NCBI GenBank assembly: GCA_963667815.1
Contig: OY764021.1
Direction: 5' to 3' (one strand)
DNA from: Saccharicrinis sp963667815
Lineage (GTDB): Bacteria; Bacteroidota; Bacteroidia; Bacteroidales; Marinilabiliaceae
Length of the DNA stretch: 64,000 bases
Below, in pieces: positions 1 to 8,973 of this stretch. The position numbers and the translations under genes were made by a program. Within the stretch, counting starts at the first letter, position 1, and every line of letters begins with the position of its first letter. The notes under the pieces were generated by a model. That model was not told the origin of the DNA. It searched no databases and saw only the letters and a list, made by a program, of their open reading frames with translations.

Positions 1-296
1 TTTATTCTGGTATCATTTTCTGCAACTTGCTTTAATTGTACCCACAAGTAAAAATTGAAAGGAACCTTACCGTCAGTTGAATATTTAACTGTATTAAAAG
101 GTTCTTTTTCAATTATTTTTAAACCAGCATCGCCAATTCCATCTACTTTAAATCGACATGAATCCTCAGTACTTTGCCAATCCGTAATTTTGTCCTGAGG
201 AATCAGGTTTTGGAAATTGTTGAAATTTGATATAAAGGAAAATACTGTTTCATCCTTTTGGGGTGTTTTTTTTATGTCACTCTCAAATTTTGTCAT
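1..296 (-). CDS. SRPBCC-family protein, 3' part cut by window edge
   Basis: An open frame runs leftward from an ATG at 296-294 and leaves the window without a stop, giving about 98 residues. It begins MTKFESDIKKTPQKDETVFS and later contains FNFYLWVQLKQVAEND. The pattern (short helix, FISNFNNFQNLIP, then beta-strands) resembles the small SRPBCC/START-like proteins often found beside pyrE in Bacteroidota. Such proteins have a hydrophobic cavity, but no ligand can be predicted here. It lies 75 bp upstream of the pyrE stop codon on the same strand, so it is downstream in transcription and may be cotranscribed. The family call is from recalled synteny and sequence pattern; the C-terminus is missing. 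Confidence 0.6.
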   Translation of the reverse strand, partial: MTKFESDIKKTPQKDETVFSFISNFNNFQNLIPQDKITDWQSTEDSCRFKVDGIGDAGLKIIEKEPFNTVKYSTDGKVPFNFYLWVQLKQVAENDTRI

Positions 297-371
297 AACC
301 TACTCATAAAAAAGCTCATAAAGATAAATATCCAAATGAGCCTATATTAAATTGTTTCTTTATAAATTTTA

Positions 372-1004
372 TTAAACACCCCAATTTGCAGGATCTGTTC
401 TCCAATTACCAAGGGTTTTAACGTCATCGGCAGAAACGTAACCAGTTTCAACAGCTACTTCAATTAAAGTTTGATAATTACTTAAAGTATCTATTTTAAC
501 TTCTTTTGCTGTAAAGTTATCTACTGCAGTCTGAAATCCATAGCTAAAAATAGCCACCATACCAAGAACTTCGCAACCAGCAGCTCTTAATGCTTCAACA
601 GCTTTTAAGCTACTACCTCCGGTTGAAATTAGATCTTCAACAACAACAACTTTTTTACCTGGTTGAATGTCGCCTTCAATTAGGTTCTCCATACCATGAC
701 CTTTAGGAGAGGAACGAACATAAACAAAAGGTTTTTTTAATTCATCGGCAACAAGTGCTCCTTGTGCGATGGCACCAGTAGCAACACCGGCAATTACTTC
801 TGCCTCTGGGTACAATTCATTAACAAGGGAAACAAAACTAGTTTTTATATAATCCCTAACTTCAGGATATGATAAAGTTTTTCTATTATCACAATAAATT
901 GGCGATTTCCATCCTGAAGCCCATGTAAATGGGTTTGCTGGTTGCAATTTAATTGCCTTAATTTGCAACAATTGTTTTGCTATAGTTTCTGATACTTTTT
1001 CCAT
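372..1004 (-). CDS. pyrE: Orotate phosphoribosyltransferase
   Basis: PyrE transfers the phosphoribosyl group of PRPP to orotate to make OMP, the fifth step of de novo pyrimidine synthesis, in the cytosol. The 210-residue product has the PRPP-binding signature VVVVEDLISTGGSSLKAVEA, the YVRSSPKGHG catalytic-loop region and the N-terminal FTWASGWKSPIYCDNR orotate/ribose region; the length is normal. The frame is open 36 codons further upstream, but homology starts at MEKVSETIAKQLL, so the ATG at 1004-1002 was chosen. The divergent NUDIX gene starts only 7 bp away, so the promoter of each gene must lie within the other coding region. Confidence 0.96.
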   Translation of the reverse strand: MEKVSETIAKQLLQIKAIKLQPANPFTWASGWKSPIYCDNRKTLSYPEVRDYIKTSFVSLVNELYPEAEVIAGVATGAIAQGALVADELKKPFVYVRSSPKGHGMENLIEGDIQPGKKVVVVEDLISTGGSSLKAVEALRAAGCEVLGMVAIFSYGFQTAVDNFTAKEVKIDTLSNYQTLIEVAVETGYVSADDVKTLGNWRTDPANWGV

Positions 1005-1011
1005 GCGACAA

Positions 1012-1623
1012 ATGTATAAAGTTTTTTTCAAGGATAGAATTGTTTTTTTAACTAACAATATTGAACGTGACTTAAATAGTAATTTTGGTGCTATTTTCAA
1101 GTATTCTAACAAAAAGGAATTAAAAGATTTTATTAATCATTTTGAGAGTAAAGAAGAGATAAAAAGTGCTTTTATTTATCATCATGATTTAGATGAGTTA
1201 TTAGAACTATTCTCTGAATGTTTTAAGGTGATACACGCTGCCGGAGGAGTAGTAAAAAACAGCCAAGGCGAAATATTATTTATTCATAGACTTGGTGTAT
1301 GGGACTTGCCAAAAGGGAAAGCCGAAAAAGGTGAGTCTATTGAAGAAACTGCAATAAGAGAAGTAGAAGAAGAGTGTTCAATTACTCCACTAAAGATTAT
1401 ACAGCCTCTATCTCCAACGTATCATACCTATTGGTTAAAATCAAAGTTAATTTTAAAAAAGACGTTTTGGTATGAGATGAGTTTCGATGGAACTACCATT
1501 CCAAAACCGCAGTTAGAAGAAGATATTCAGATTGCAGAGTGGAGAAGTATACAACAATTAGATCCTATTTATCAAAATACATATCCTAGTATATTAGAAG
1601 TGTTAAATGAAGTTATTCAATAG
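1012..1623 (+). CDS. NUDIX hydrolase
   Basis: NUDIX enzymes hydrolyse nucleoside-diphosphate-linked compounds using divalent metal. The NUDIX box is visible at about residues 103-125: GKAEKGESIEETAIREVEEE matches Gx5Ex7REUxEE. The residue usually Gly after xEEx is Ser (ECSI). About 70 residues before the domain (MYKVFFKDRIVFLTNN onward) form an N-terminal extension commonly seen in Bacteroidota homologues. I chose the ATG at 1012 (MYKVFF); an in-frame ATG at 1003 would overlap the pyrE start codon. The substrate is unknown. It is divergent from pyrE and 110 bp before the SPOR gene. Confidence 0.85.
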   Translation: MYKVFFKDRIVFLTNNIERDLNSNFGAIFKYSNKKELKDFINHFESKEEIKSAFIYHHDLDELLELFSECFKVIHAAGGVVKNSQGEILFIHRLGVWDLPKGKAEKGESIEETAIREVEEECSITPLKIIQPLSPTYHTYWLKSKLILKKTFWYEMSFDGTTIPKPQLEEDIQIAEWRSIQQLDPIYQNTYPSILEVLNEVIQ

Positions 1624-1733
1624 TAAAAGAAAGTAAAATACATGATTTTTGCATTGATTTGTGGTTAATGTCAATGCAATAGGAAGATTTTTCTTAATTT
1701 TAAGGGATTTTTTAACACAACATAATATTTTGC

Positions 1734-2381
1734 ATGACTCCTCAAGAATTTGAATTTGAAAATAGAAAGCACCAACTACGGCAAGAAGCGTCAGATAAGG
1801 AGGTTCAACGTCTTAGGAAAGTAAATAGAAATCAATCTCATAAAATTACAAAGCTCAGAAAAGCTATGTATTTTCAGTTGTTTTTCTTTGTTTCTTTATT
1901 TTTAGTTTTTTTGTTAAGAGGGATGATTGTTTTTTCCGGGGCGTCGTCAGATGAGGAGTTTAAGGCTTATCGGTTGAAATATACTGATCTACAAAAAGCA
2001 AATAGTGTTTTGGAAGATTCTTTGACTGTTTATAAAACGAGTCTGCAGAATATAATAGATCAAAATGTTGCAACACGCAACGAGAAAGGCTTAAGGTTTA
2101 GAGTGCAAATTGGAGCATACAAAGAAATTAATTTAAAAGATTATACTAACAATTTAGTGGCCATCAATCAGGAAACTTATGATAGTATTAATCAGTATAC
2201 TATTGGGGTTTTTAAAGATTATCAAAAGGCAAGAGTATTTTTGGAGGATATAAAAAAGATGGGTTTTGATGATTCGTTTATAATTTCTACAAAAAACGGA
2301 CGAAGAATTCCAGTTGAAAAGCTTACTGACGAAGAATTGTATCCTAATGGCAGAGATTCTGTTAGCCTGAAAACTTTGTAG
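1734..2381 (+). CDS. Membrane-anchored SPOR-domain protein
   Basis: The 215-residue protein has a charged cytoplasmic N-terminus (residues 1-44), one transmembrane segment at about 45-65 (YFQLFFFVSLFLVFLL), a short coiled-coil linker, and a C-terminal SPOR-like domain starting near FRVQIGAYKEINL (about 124-200). SPOR domains bind denuded peptidoglycan at division sites, so a cell-envelope or division role is likely, but no specific partner is visible. It converges on the AI-2E permease gene with only 4 bp between stop codons. The first base of the ATG is preceded by TTTTGC rather than a Shine-Dalgarno, as is usual in this phylum. Confidence 0.75.
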   Translation: MTPQEFEFENRKHQLRQEASDKEVQRLRKVNRNQSHKITKLRKAMYFQLFFFVSLFLVFLLRGMIVFSGASSDEEFKAYRLKYTDLQKANSVLEDSLTVYKTSLQNIIDQNVATRNEKGLRFRVQIGAYKEINLKDYTNNLVAINQETYDSINQYTIGVFKDYQKARVFLEDIKKMGFDDSFIISTKNGRRIPVEKLTDEELYPNGRDSVSLKTL

Positions 2382-2385
2382 ATTT

Positions 2386-3492
2386 TTAGTCTAATTTGCC
2401 TGTCAATTTCCTTACTAAATTATATTTAGAAAAAAACTCTTTGGCTATGACTCTGATTATTGTAAAAATAGGTATAGCTAAAAACATTCCTGGCATGCCC
2501 GCAATATAACCTGCCATAATTATAACCAAAAATATTTCAAGTGGATGTGCTTTTACACTTGTCGAAAAAATCATTGGCTGAAACAATATGTTGTCAAGAA
2601 GTTGAACAATAATATAAAGTATAATTATTGCACCAAAAAAGATCATTAATGGAGGTGGCGTGTCTGTTTGTAAATAGACTACCATTGATACAATTAAGCC
2701 AAATGAGGCGCCAATGATTGGTCCAAGGTAGGGGATGATATTAATAAAACCAGAGAATAGACCAATGATTAATGCATGCCTGAATTCTAATCCAATCACC
2801 ATTAATCCTATAATAATTAAAGTAGATATTAAAGATATTTGAATAATAATACCTGTAAAATACCTTCTTAATAACCTATTTATTGACCAAAGCATATGGT
2901 CTACTCCCACATAATAAGTTTCGGGTACAACCAGTTTGATACTTTCCAATAGAAGGTCTTCTTCTTTTAATAAGAAAAAAGTTATAAAGGATACAGAAAA
3001 TAAGGCTATAAATGTACTTCCTAAAAAGTCAATAAAAGAAGATAATACATCCTGTATCTTCGAAAAATTGAATATGGAGCCAAAGAACTCATTAATCTGT
3101 GTTTTTATCATGGGTAAACCACTGTCACCAATATATGTTTCTTTAAGAGGAAGTAAAAATGATTTTGTAGCATCGTCGAACTTATCTAAAATCAAATAAA
3201 AGTCTACTTTTGATAAAAATTGAATTTCTTCTATTATAAAGGGCACCGTAAAACTCATTATTAATATAATAATTGACCATATTGATAATACTGTTGCAAG
3301 GGCGCTAAGAGATTTAGATAATTTAATTTTTTTATGAGTTTTACCTCTGAAAAAGTAAAATATAGGGCGTGCCACTAATGAAAGAATTGCTGATAATACA
3401 ATAAAAAAAACAATTGCTCTAAAATACCATAGTAAGTAAACTCCTATAACAAAGGAAATAAAACCTATTATGTATTTTAAGTTTTCTTTCAT
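2386..3492 (-). CDS. AI-2E family transporter (PerM/YdiK type)
   Basis: A 368-residue polytopic membrane protein of the AI-2E exporter/PerM family. It has paired N-terminal membrane helices (IIGFISFVIGVYLLWYF and IVFFIVLSAILSLVARPI), a long central soluble segment (about 85-155), and C-terminal helices containing the conserved SGFINIIPYLGPIIG motif and FLVIIMAGYIAGMPGMFLAIP. Family members are proposed to export small molecules (AI-2 in TqsA) or act as Na+/H+ antiporters; substrate cannot be inferred here. It ends 4 bp from the convergent SPOR gene. The 289 bp on its start side, shared with the divergent ADP-ribosylglycohydrolase-like gene, are AT-rich and show no clear operator. Confidence 0.88.
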   Translation of the reverse strand: MKENLKYIIGFISFVIGVYLLWYFRAIVFFIVLSAILSLVARPIFYFFRGKTHKKIKLSKSLSALATVLSIWSIIILIMSFTVPFIIEEIQFLSKVDFYLILDKFDDATKSFLLPLKETYIGDSGLPMIKTQINEFFGSIFNFSKIQDVLSSFIDFLGSTFIALFSVSFITFFLLKEEDLLLESIKLVVPETYYVGVDHMLWSINRLLRRYFTGIIIQISLISTLIIIGLMVIGLEFRHALIIGLFSGFINIIPYLGPIIGASFGLIVSMVVYLQTDTPPPLMIFFGAIIILYIIVQLLDNILFQPMIFSTSVKAHPLEIFLVIIMAGYIAGMPGMFLAIPIFTIIRVIAKEFFSKYNLVRKLTGKLD

Positions 3493-3781
3493 TATTAAAT
3501 ATTTTACAGGATTGTGTGAGAAAATATTGATTTAATGTTGCTTTCTTATAAATGTATTAAAAAACATTTTTATCATCAATTTTTACACTAGAGTATTTCT
3601 AATTATATTTTTATACGTTAGATGTTACTCTGTCGACGCATAAATACAAAAATTCAAAATGTTGAATATGTTAATTATTGTATAATATAGTTTATAGATC
3701 TTGATGTTATATTAAATAATAATCCTATTTTTATAAAATTATTTATAACTAACTTTTATATAACCCCGTAAACCCCAATAT

Positions 3782-4588
3782 ATGAAAGGAGCGATTATAG
3801 GAGATATTATCGGTTCAGCTTTTGTTCATGATAATAGATCTACTACTAATTTTCAACTTTTTAAACCAATCTCTTCTTTTACAGAAGATACGGTTTTAAC
3901 CCTTGCAACAGCAGATGCTGTTATACACAATCAAGATTTCAGAGAAAGTATGAGGGCCTGGATTCAAAAATATCCATATGCCGGATATACTGAGAAGTTT
4001 AAACGATGGGCAATGTCCGATAGCGATATTCCATTTAACAGTAAAGGAAATGGCTCCGCCAGAAGAGTAAGTTCCATAGGTATGGTAGCTGCTAGTCTTG
4101 AGGAGGCTTTGACGTTAACGGAACAAACATCTAAAATTACTCATGTTAGCTATGAAAAGATCAATGCATCTAAAGCGGTAAGTGCTGCAATTTATTTAGC
4201 TAAAAATGGTGAAAATAAAGCATATATTAAGGAGTATATTACAAATGAGTTTGGATATGACCTTGATAAAGATGTACATGAATTGCATTTTGATGTTACG
4301 AGTCCTGATTTGGTTACCCCTGTACCAGCTGCCATTACGATGTTTTTAAATTCAAATAATTTTGAAGATGCTATTCGGAAGGCTGTTTCATTAGGAGGTC
4401 ATAGTAATACAATAGGAAGTATTACTGGAGCACTTGCTTATGCTTACTATAAGCATATACCAAAAAGTATCATTAAAAGAGCTTTAAATCGTTTGACTCC
4501 GGAAATGGAGCGATTTATTAATGATTTTGAAGACAAATACCTTCATTATAACAAGGAAAATAAAGAGATACTTATATCTATTCATTGA
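3782..4588 (+). CDS. ADP-ribosylglycohydrolase (DraG) family protein with altered metal ligands
   Basis: The 268-residue protein follows the ADP-ribosylglycohydrolase fold from end to end: MKGAIIGDIIGS at the start, SFTEDTVLTLATADAV near 36-50, a PYAGY and FNSKGNGSARRVSSIG segment, and a C-terminal LGGHSNTIGSITGALA. Active members bind two Mg2+ through FTDDT and GGDxDT acids and remove ADP-ribose from proteins or small molecules. Here FTDDT is FTEDT and GGDSDT is GGHSNT, so both C-terminal acids are gone, and the usual THxHPEG region reads THVSYEK. It may be inactive, a binder, or use other chemistry. It shares a bidirectional terminator with lon. Confidence 0.82.
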   Translation: MKGAIIGDIIGSAFVHDNRSTTNFQLFKPISSFTEDTVLTLATADAVIHNQDFRESMRAWIQKYPYAGYTEKFKRWAMSDSDIPFNSKGNGSARRVSSIGMVAASLEEALTLTEQTSKITHVSYEKINASKAVSAAIYLAKNGENKAYIKEYITNEFGYDLDKDVHELHFDVTSPDLVTPVPAAITMFLNSNNFEDAIRKAVSLGGHSNTIGSITGALAYAYYKHIPKSIIKRALNRLTPEMERFINDFEDKYLHYNKENKEILISIH

Positions 4589-4597
4589 TAAAAAAAA

Positions 4598-4614
4598 GGG
4601 AGCTAAATGCTCCC
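4598..4614. terminator. Bidirectional terminator between DraG-like gene and lon
   Basis: GGGAGC (4598-4603) and GCTCCC (4609-4614) form a 6-bp GC-rich stem with loop TAAAT. It is flanked by an A-run at 4590-4597 and a T-run at 4615-4621, so it can act on both strands. The T-run merges with the lon stop codon, and the upstream gene stops at 4588. Confidence 0.85.
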
Positions 4615-4619
4615 TTTTT

Positions 4620-7046
4620 TTATTTCTCAATTGCAATTGAAAGTACTTCTTTTATTTCATTGACATAATGGAATTCTAATCCATCAATGTAGATATCTTT
4701 AATTTCAGAAACATCTTTTAAATTTTCTTTCGAAAGTATTATTTCTTTAATTCCTGCTCTTTTGGCAGCTAATATCTTTTCTTTAATACCTCCTACGGGT
4801 AAAACTTTCCCTCTTAAGGTAATTTCACCAGTCATTGCAATGCGTTTTTTCACCTTTTTACCTGTAAAAATTGATGCTAAAGCAGTGGCCATAGTTATAC
4901 CAGCCGATGGTCCGTCTTTAGGAATTGCTCCTTCCGGAACGTGAACATGAATGTTGTTTTCTTCAATTGATTTGGCATCAATCTTTAATTCCTTGCTATG
5001 TGATTTAATATATTCAAGAGCTAATATTGCAGACTCTTTCATTACATCACCCAGATTACCCGTTAAAGTCAATTTGCCATTCCCTTTTGAAAGGCTGGAT
5101 TCAACATAAAGAATTTCACCTCCAACAGCAGTCCATGCTAGTCCAGTAACAACTCCTGGAACATGAGTGTCTTGATATTTTTCTTTAGAAAATCTCTCTA
5201 CTCCTAGGTTTGCTTTAATGTCATCAATTGAGATGGCTTTTTTAAATTCTTTATTCGTAGCAATTTTTAAAGCATATTTTCTAGCTAATTTTGCCAATAC
5301 TTTATTTAGCTCCCTAACACCAGATTCACGAGTATAGTTTTCAATAATAAAGTTCATTGTTGTTTTTGAAATCGAAACTTTACTTTTGGGTATTCCGTGA
5401 TTTTCCAGTTGTGTTGGCCATAAATGACGTTTAGCAATCTCGTATTTTTCTTCTAATATATAACCACTAACCTCTATCATTTCCATTCTATCAAGCAAAG
5501 GTTGAGAAATGGTACTTAGTGTGTTAGCAGTAGCGATGAAAATAACTTTAGATAAATCAAAATCAACTTCCAGAAAGTTATCGTGAAAATTTTCATTTTG
5601 TTCTGGATCTAAAACCTCCAGTAATGCTGCAGCAGGATCACCGTGAGCGCTACTTCCAATTTTATCAATCTCATCTAATATGAATACAGGATTGGCACTT
5701 TCTGCTTTTTTAATATTCTGGATTATTCTACCAGGCATTGCACCAATATAGGTTTTTCTGTGTCCTCGTATTTCGGCTTCATCATGAACGCCACCAAGTG
5801 ACATTCTGGCATATTTTCTACCTAATGCATCCGCTACAGATTTACCAAGAGAAGTTTTACCAACTCCTGGAGGTCCATATAAACAGATGATTGGAGATTT
5901 TAAATCACCTTTCAATTTTAAAACCGCCAAGTGTTCTAGGATGCGCTCTTTAACACCATCCAAACCAAAATGATCTCTGTTTAAAACATCTTCAGCTGAT
6001 TCCATATCGAACTTATCCTCAGTGTATTCGTTCCATGGAATATCCAATAATGTTTGAAGGTAATTATGTTGAACAGAGTATTCTCCTGTTGCTGGATTTA
6101 ATCTTTCAAGTTTATCTATTTCTTTATAGAATAATTCAGCAACCTCCTTACCCCATTTTTTTGTTTCTGCTTGTTCTTTAAGATCTCTGATTTCTTGCTC
6201 AATAGGGCTTGAGCCTAATTCATCCTGAATGTGCTTCATTTGTTGATGAAGCATATATTCACGTTGTTGTTGGTCTATATCAAGCTTAACCTTACTTTGA
6301 ATATCGTTTTTTAACTCTAAAAGCTGCACCTCTCGGGCAAGAAATTCAAGTAACTTCATGCCTCTATCTGTAAGATTGTCTATTTTAAGTAGAGCTTGTT
6401 TTTCTTTTACAGAAATATCTGTATTAGAGCATATGAAGTTTATTAAGAATGTTGAATTTTCAATATTCTTAACTGCAAACGATGCTTCGGGAGGAATGTT
6501 TGATGAGTTTTTAATGATGCGCAAAGAAAGATCTTTTAATGAACTTACTAGAGCCTCAAAATCTCTTGATTTATCCTCCTCAGGTTTGATGTCTGTAAGC
6601 TGTTTAACTTTTGCCTTAAAATAAGGTTCTGATTCAACAACTTCTTCAACCTCAAACCTTGTTTTGCCTTGTATAATTGCAGAAGTGGATCCGTCTGGCA
6701 TTTCTAGTAACTTAATTACTTTAGCGATGGTTCCAACTTGGTATAAATCTTCTACTTTAGGATCCTCAACATCAGCTTCTTTTTGAGCTAAAGCTCCAAA
6801 TAAACCATTATTTTTTTGAACTTCACGAACTAACTTAAGCGATTTATCTCGTCCTAATGAAATAGGAACAATTACGCCAGGGAATAGTACTGTATTTCTT
6901 AATGGTAATATAGGTAACAGCTCAGGTATGTCAATTTCTGTAATATCAGATTCATCATCATCCGAAACAATAGGAATGAATTCTGCTTCTGATTCGTATT
7001 CGTCACTCAGGCCTGCCTGATTTATAGAGATTTTATAATTATCCAT
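4620..7046 (-). CDS. lon: ATP-dependent Lon protease
   Basis: Lon is a cytosolic AAA+ serine protease that degrades misfolded and regulatory proteins. The 808-residue protein has an N-terminal substrate-binding LON domain (about 42-240, starting ELLPILPLRNTVLFPG), a helical linker with the EYMLHQQMKHIQDELG motif, an AAA+ module with Walker A GPPGVGKTS (391-399) and Walker B VFILDEIDKIG, and the C-terminal protease domain with catalytic Ser in PKDGPSAGITM (near 715) and Lys in GGIKEKILAAKRAG (near 758). Length and motifs are complete. It appears monocistronic: terminator downstream, 199 bp upstream to the next gene. No CIRCE-type heat-shock operator was seen upstream. Confidence 0.97.
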   Translation of the reverse strand: MDNYKISINQAGLSDEYESEAEFIPIVSDDDESDITEIDIPELLPILPLRNTVLFPGVIVPISLGRDKSLKLVREVQKNNGLFGALAQKEADVEDPKVEDLYQVGTIAKVIKLLEMPDGSTSAIIQGKTRFEVEEVVESEPYFKAKVKQLTDIKPEEDKSRDFEALVSSLKDLSLRIIKNSSNIPPEASFAVKNIENSTFLINFICSNTDISVKEKQALLKIDNLTDRGMKLLEFLAREVQLLELKNDIQSKVKLDIDQQQREYMLHQQMKHIQDELGSSPIEQEIRDLKEQAETKKWGKEVAELFYKEIDKLERLNPATGEYSVQHNYLQTLLDIPWNEYTEDKFDMESAEDVLNRDHFGLDGVKERILEHLAVLKLKGDLKSPIICLYGPPGVGKTSLGKSVADALGRKYARMSLGGVHDEAEIRGHRKTYIGAMPGRIIQNIKKAESANPVFILDEIDKIGSSAHGDPAAALLEVLDPEQNENFHDNFLEVDFDLSKVIFIATANTLSTISQPLLDRMEMIEVSGYILEEKYEIAKRHLWPTQLENHGIPKSKVSISKTTMNFIIENYTRESGVRELNKVLAKLARKYALKIATNKEFKKAISIDDIKANLGVERFSKEKYQDTHVPGVVTGLAWTAVGGEILYVESSLSKGNGKLTLTGNLGDVMKESAILALEYIKSHSKELKIDAKSIEENNIHVHVPEGAIPKDGPSAGITMATALASIFTGKKVKKRIAMTGEITLRGKVLPVGGIKEKILAAKRAGIKEIILSKENLKDVSEIKDIYIDGLEFHYVNEIKEVLSIAIEK

Positions 7047-7200
7047 ATTTTTTTTTCTATCAAGAAGATTGTCAAATTGTCACTTGTTGTGTAAAATATT
7101 CTTGAATTATTACTAGGGCAATTGGTGTGCCAAAAAATATTTTGTCGTTTGGTGGTAGACTTGATAATTTGCAAGGATTGATTGCTATGGGATAAAAAAA

Positions 7201-7223
7201 AAGCTTCGGTAATTCCGAAGCTT
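7201..7223 (-). terminator. Rho-independent terminator after rpmE2
   Basis: AAGCTTCGG (7201-7209) and CCGAAGCTT (7215-7223) form a perfect 9-bp stem with loop TAATT. Read leftward it is followed by seven or more T residues (complement of the A-run 7194-7200). It lies 22 bp past the rpmE2 stop. Confidence 0.9.
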
Positions 7224-7245
7224 TTATAAGACTAAGCGTCTAAGC

Positions 7246-7509
7246 TTATTTTTTTTTGCTATCCATGTGTTTTTGATATCTGCTTCTAAACTTATCAACA
7301 CGTCCTGCAGTATCAACAAGTTTCATCTTACCTGTATAAAAAGGGTGAGATGTATTAGAGATTTCAAGTTTCACTAACGGATACTCTACTCCGTCTATCT
7401 CAATTGTATCTTTGGTATTTACAGTTGAACGAGAGATGAATGTCTCTTCGTTTGACATATCTTTGAAAGCTACCAAGCGATAATTATCCGGATGAATTTC
7501 CTTTTTCAT
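7246..7509 (-). CDS. rpmE2: 50S ribosomal protein L31 type B
   Basis: The 87-residue protein starts MKKEIHPDNYRLVAFKDMS and contains TSHPFYTGKMKLVDTAGRVD and a basic C-terminus ending in KKK. It has no cysteine, so it is the zinc-independent (C-minus, type B) form of L31, which in many bacteria replaces or supplements the zinc-binding form. In Bacteroidota this form is commonly the only L31. A strong phylum-type promoter lies just upstream and a terminator just downstream, so this is a single-gene unit. Confidence 0.96.
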   Translation of the reverse strand: MKKEIHPDNYRLVAFKDMSNEETFISRSTVNTKDTIEIDGVEYPLVKLEISNTSHPFYTGKMKLVDTAGRVDKFRSRYQKHMDSKKK

Positions 7510-7548
7510 GTTCTTACCTCTTTAATATTCAAATTTCTTAACGGACTG

Positions 7549-7578
7549 CAAAGGTAAATATTAAAATTTAACCTGCAA
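7549..7578 (-). promoter_or_regulatory. Bacteroidota sigma-A promoter of rpmE2
   Basis: On the minus strand the -33 element TTG (complement of 7576-7578) is followed after exactly 19 bp by TACCTTTG (complement of 7549-7556), a perfect match to the TAnnTTTG -7 element. The ATG of rpmE2 is about 40 bp downstream. Confidence 0.75.
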
Positions 7579-7638
7579 AAGAAATTTTATTTATTTGCCT
7601 AATATTTAATTCATTTGTGTTTATAATCACTAATTATT

Positions 7639-8838
7639 TCATTTGTTTTCCATTTTGGCTTTTTGTTTTGTATCGGTAGGTATGTATCCAGCTCTAATAT
7701 TTTTACGTTTTGATGGGTCAAATATAAGTCTGTAAGTAATGTGCCTTTTTGAAAATTCAGCGCCCATGGAGTCTTGTAAAGTTCTCATTTTGGGGTTGAA
7801 ATCACCAACCCAGCTTAGTTCCATTTCATTAAACCAGTCTCGCTTATAAACAGGTGTTCTTAAATTATAAAATAATCCGGATTCGATGCCTGATTTCTGA
7901 AATTTAGGTTTAACACCTAATACAACAACCCTTAAACGTGTCATAGCTTTCTTGTGTTTTAACCATACAAATCTTAGCTTATTAAAAAAGTTTAGCTTAC
8001 CATTGAAATGTTTAAATATTTGATTTACATCGGGGTATAATAGAATAAAACCAATGGGTTCATCATTATGGTATGCAAACCATAAAAGTTCTTCAATAGC
8101 AATTGGCTTTGCCTGTAAAAATATTGGTTTTACTTTTTCAGGTACCATTGTTGTAAAATTCTCATGGAATTTCCATGCTTCATTGTATATCTCACAAAAA
8201 TCATTGATAAATTGATCAAATTTTGACCATTTAAAATGTTTGAATTTGTAATCGGGTTTTTTACCTACCCATTCGGCAATTTTCCAGAATCTTTCTGGGA
8301 ATGGTTTTTTTAAATCAAGACGATTTGTAACCTGCTCAAAATATGTTTGAAAGCCATATTCTTCAAATAGTGTTTTATAGTAGGGAGGATTATATTGCAT
8401 ACCATAAGCTGGCTCAGAGAAACCTTCAACAAGTAAGCCCCAAAAGCTGTCATTTTCCCCAAAATTAATTGGCCCATCTGCTGCTTCCATTCCTTTATCT
8501 TTAAGCCATTCTACGGCCTTGTCAAATAAAGTGAATGCTGCTTTTTTATCATGAATACATTCAAAAAATCCAACACCGCCTGTAGGCTGATTAAAACCAT
8601 AAGCCTTTTTTTCATTTATAAATGCAGCAATTCTTCCAATTGTTTTACCATTATCATCAATTAAGATGTAGCGTATCGCAGTTCCATGATTGAAAAAAGG
8701 ATTTTCCTGAGGTGAAAAAATGTGTTCAATATCTTTATCAAGTGGTCTTATATATGATTTGTCGTTTGTGTATATTGAATTTACAACATTGACGAATTCT
8801 TTTTGATGTGCTTTATTCTTAACCTCTACTACTTCCAT
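7639..8838 (-). CDS. GNAT-like protein of the YghO type
   Basis: A 399-residue soluble protein starting MEVVEVKNKAHQKEFVNVVN. It resembles a family of about 390 residues annotated as GNAT acetyltransferase-like or hypothetical, with hallmarks such as PFFNHG, GKTIGRIAAFINEKKA, a long MEAADGPINFGENDSFWGLL segment and a C-terminal YNLRTPVYKRDWFNEMELSW. The substrate is unknown; coenzyme-A dependence is inference from the family name. An upstream in-frame TTG at 8865 is possible, but the ATG at 8838 fits homologues better. It lies between rpmE2 and the aminotransferase gene on the same strand; a 135-bp gap to the latter suggests separate or weakly coupled transcription. Confidence 0.65.
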   Translation of the reverse strand: MEVVEVKNKAHQKEFVNVVNSIYTNDKSYIRPLDKDIEHIFSPQENPFFNHGTAIRYILIDDNGKTIGRIAAFINEKKAYGFNQPTGGVGFFECIHDKKAAFTLFDKAVEWLKDKGMEAADGPINFGENDSFWGLLVEGFSEPAYGMQYNPPYYKTLFEEYGFQTYFEQVTNRLDLKKPFPERFWKIAEWVGKKPDYKFKHFKWSKFDQFINDFCEIYNEAWKFHENFTTMVPEKVKPIFLQAKPIAIEELLWFAYHNDEPIGFILLYPDVNQIFKHFNGKLNFFNKLRFVWLKHKKAMTRLRVVVLGVKPKFQKSGIESGLFYNLRTPVYKRDWFNEMELSWVGDFNPKMRTLQDSMGAEFSKRHITYRLIFDPSKRKNIRAGYIPTDTKQKAKMENK

Positions 8839-8973
8839 ACTTATGTTACTTTTTATCTGTATCAATGTATTTATACGATGTAAAGCTATAAAAATTGAAG
8901 GCGAATAGAAGAATTTGGTTAAAAGAAAGCCGTTATTTATGAATAAAATTTAGCTATGCGGAATAAAATAGCC

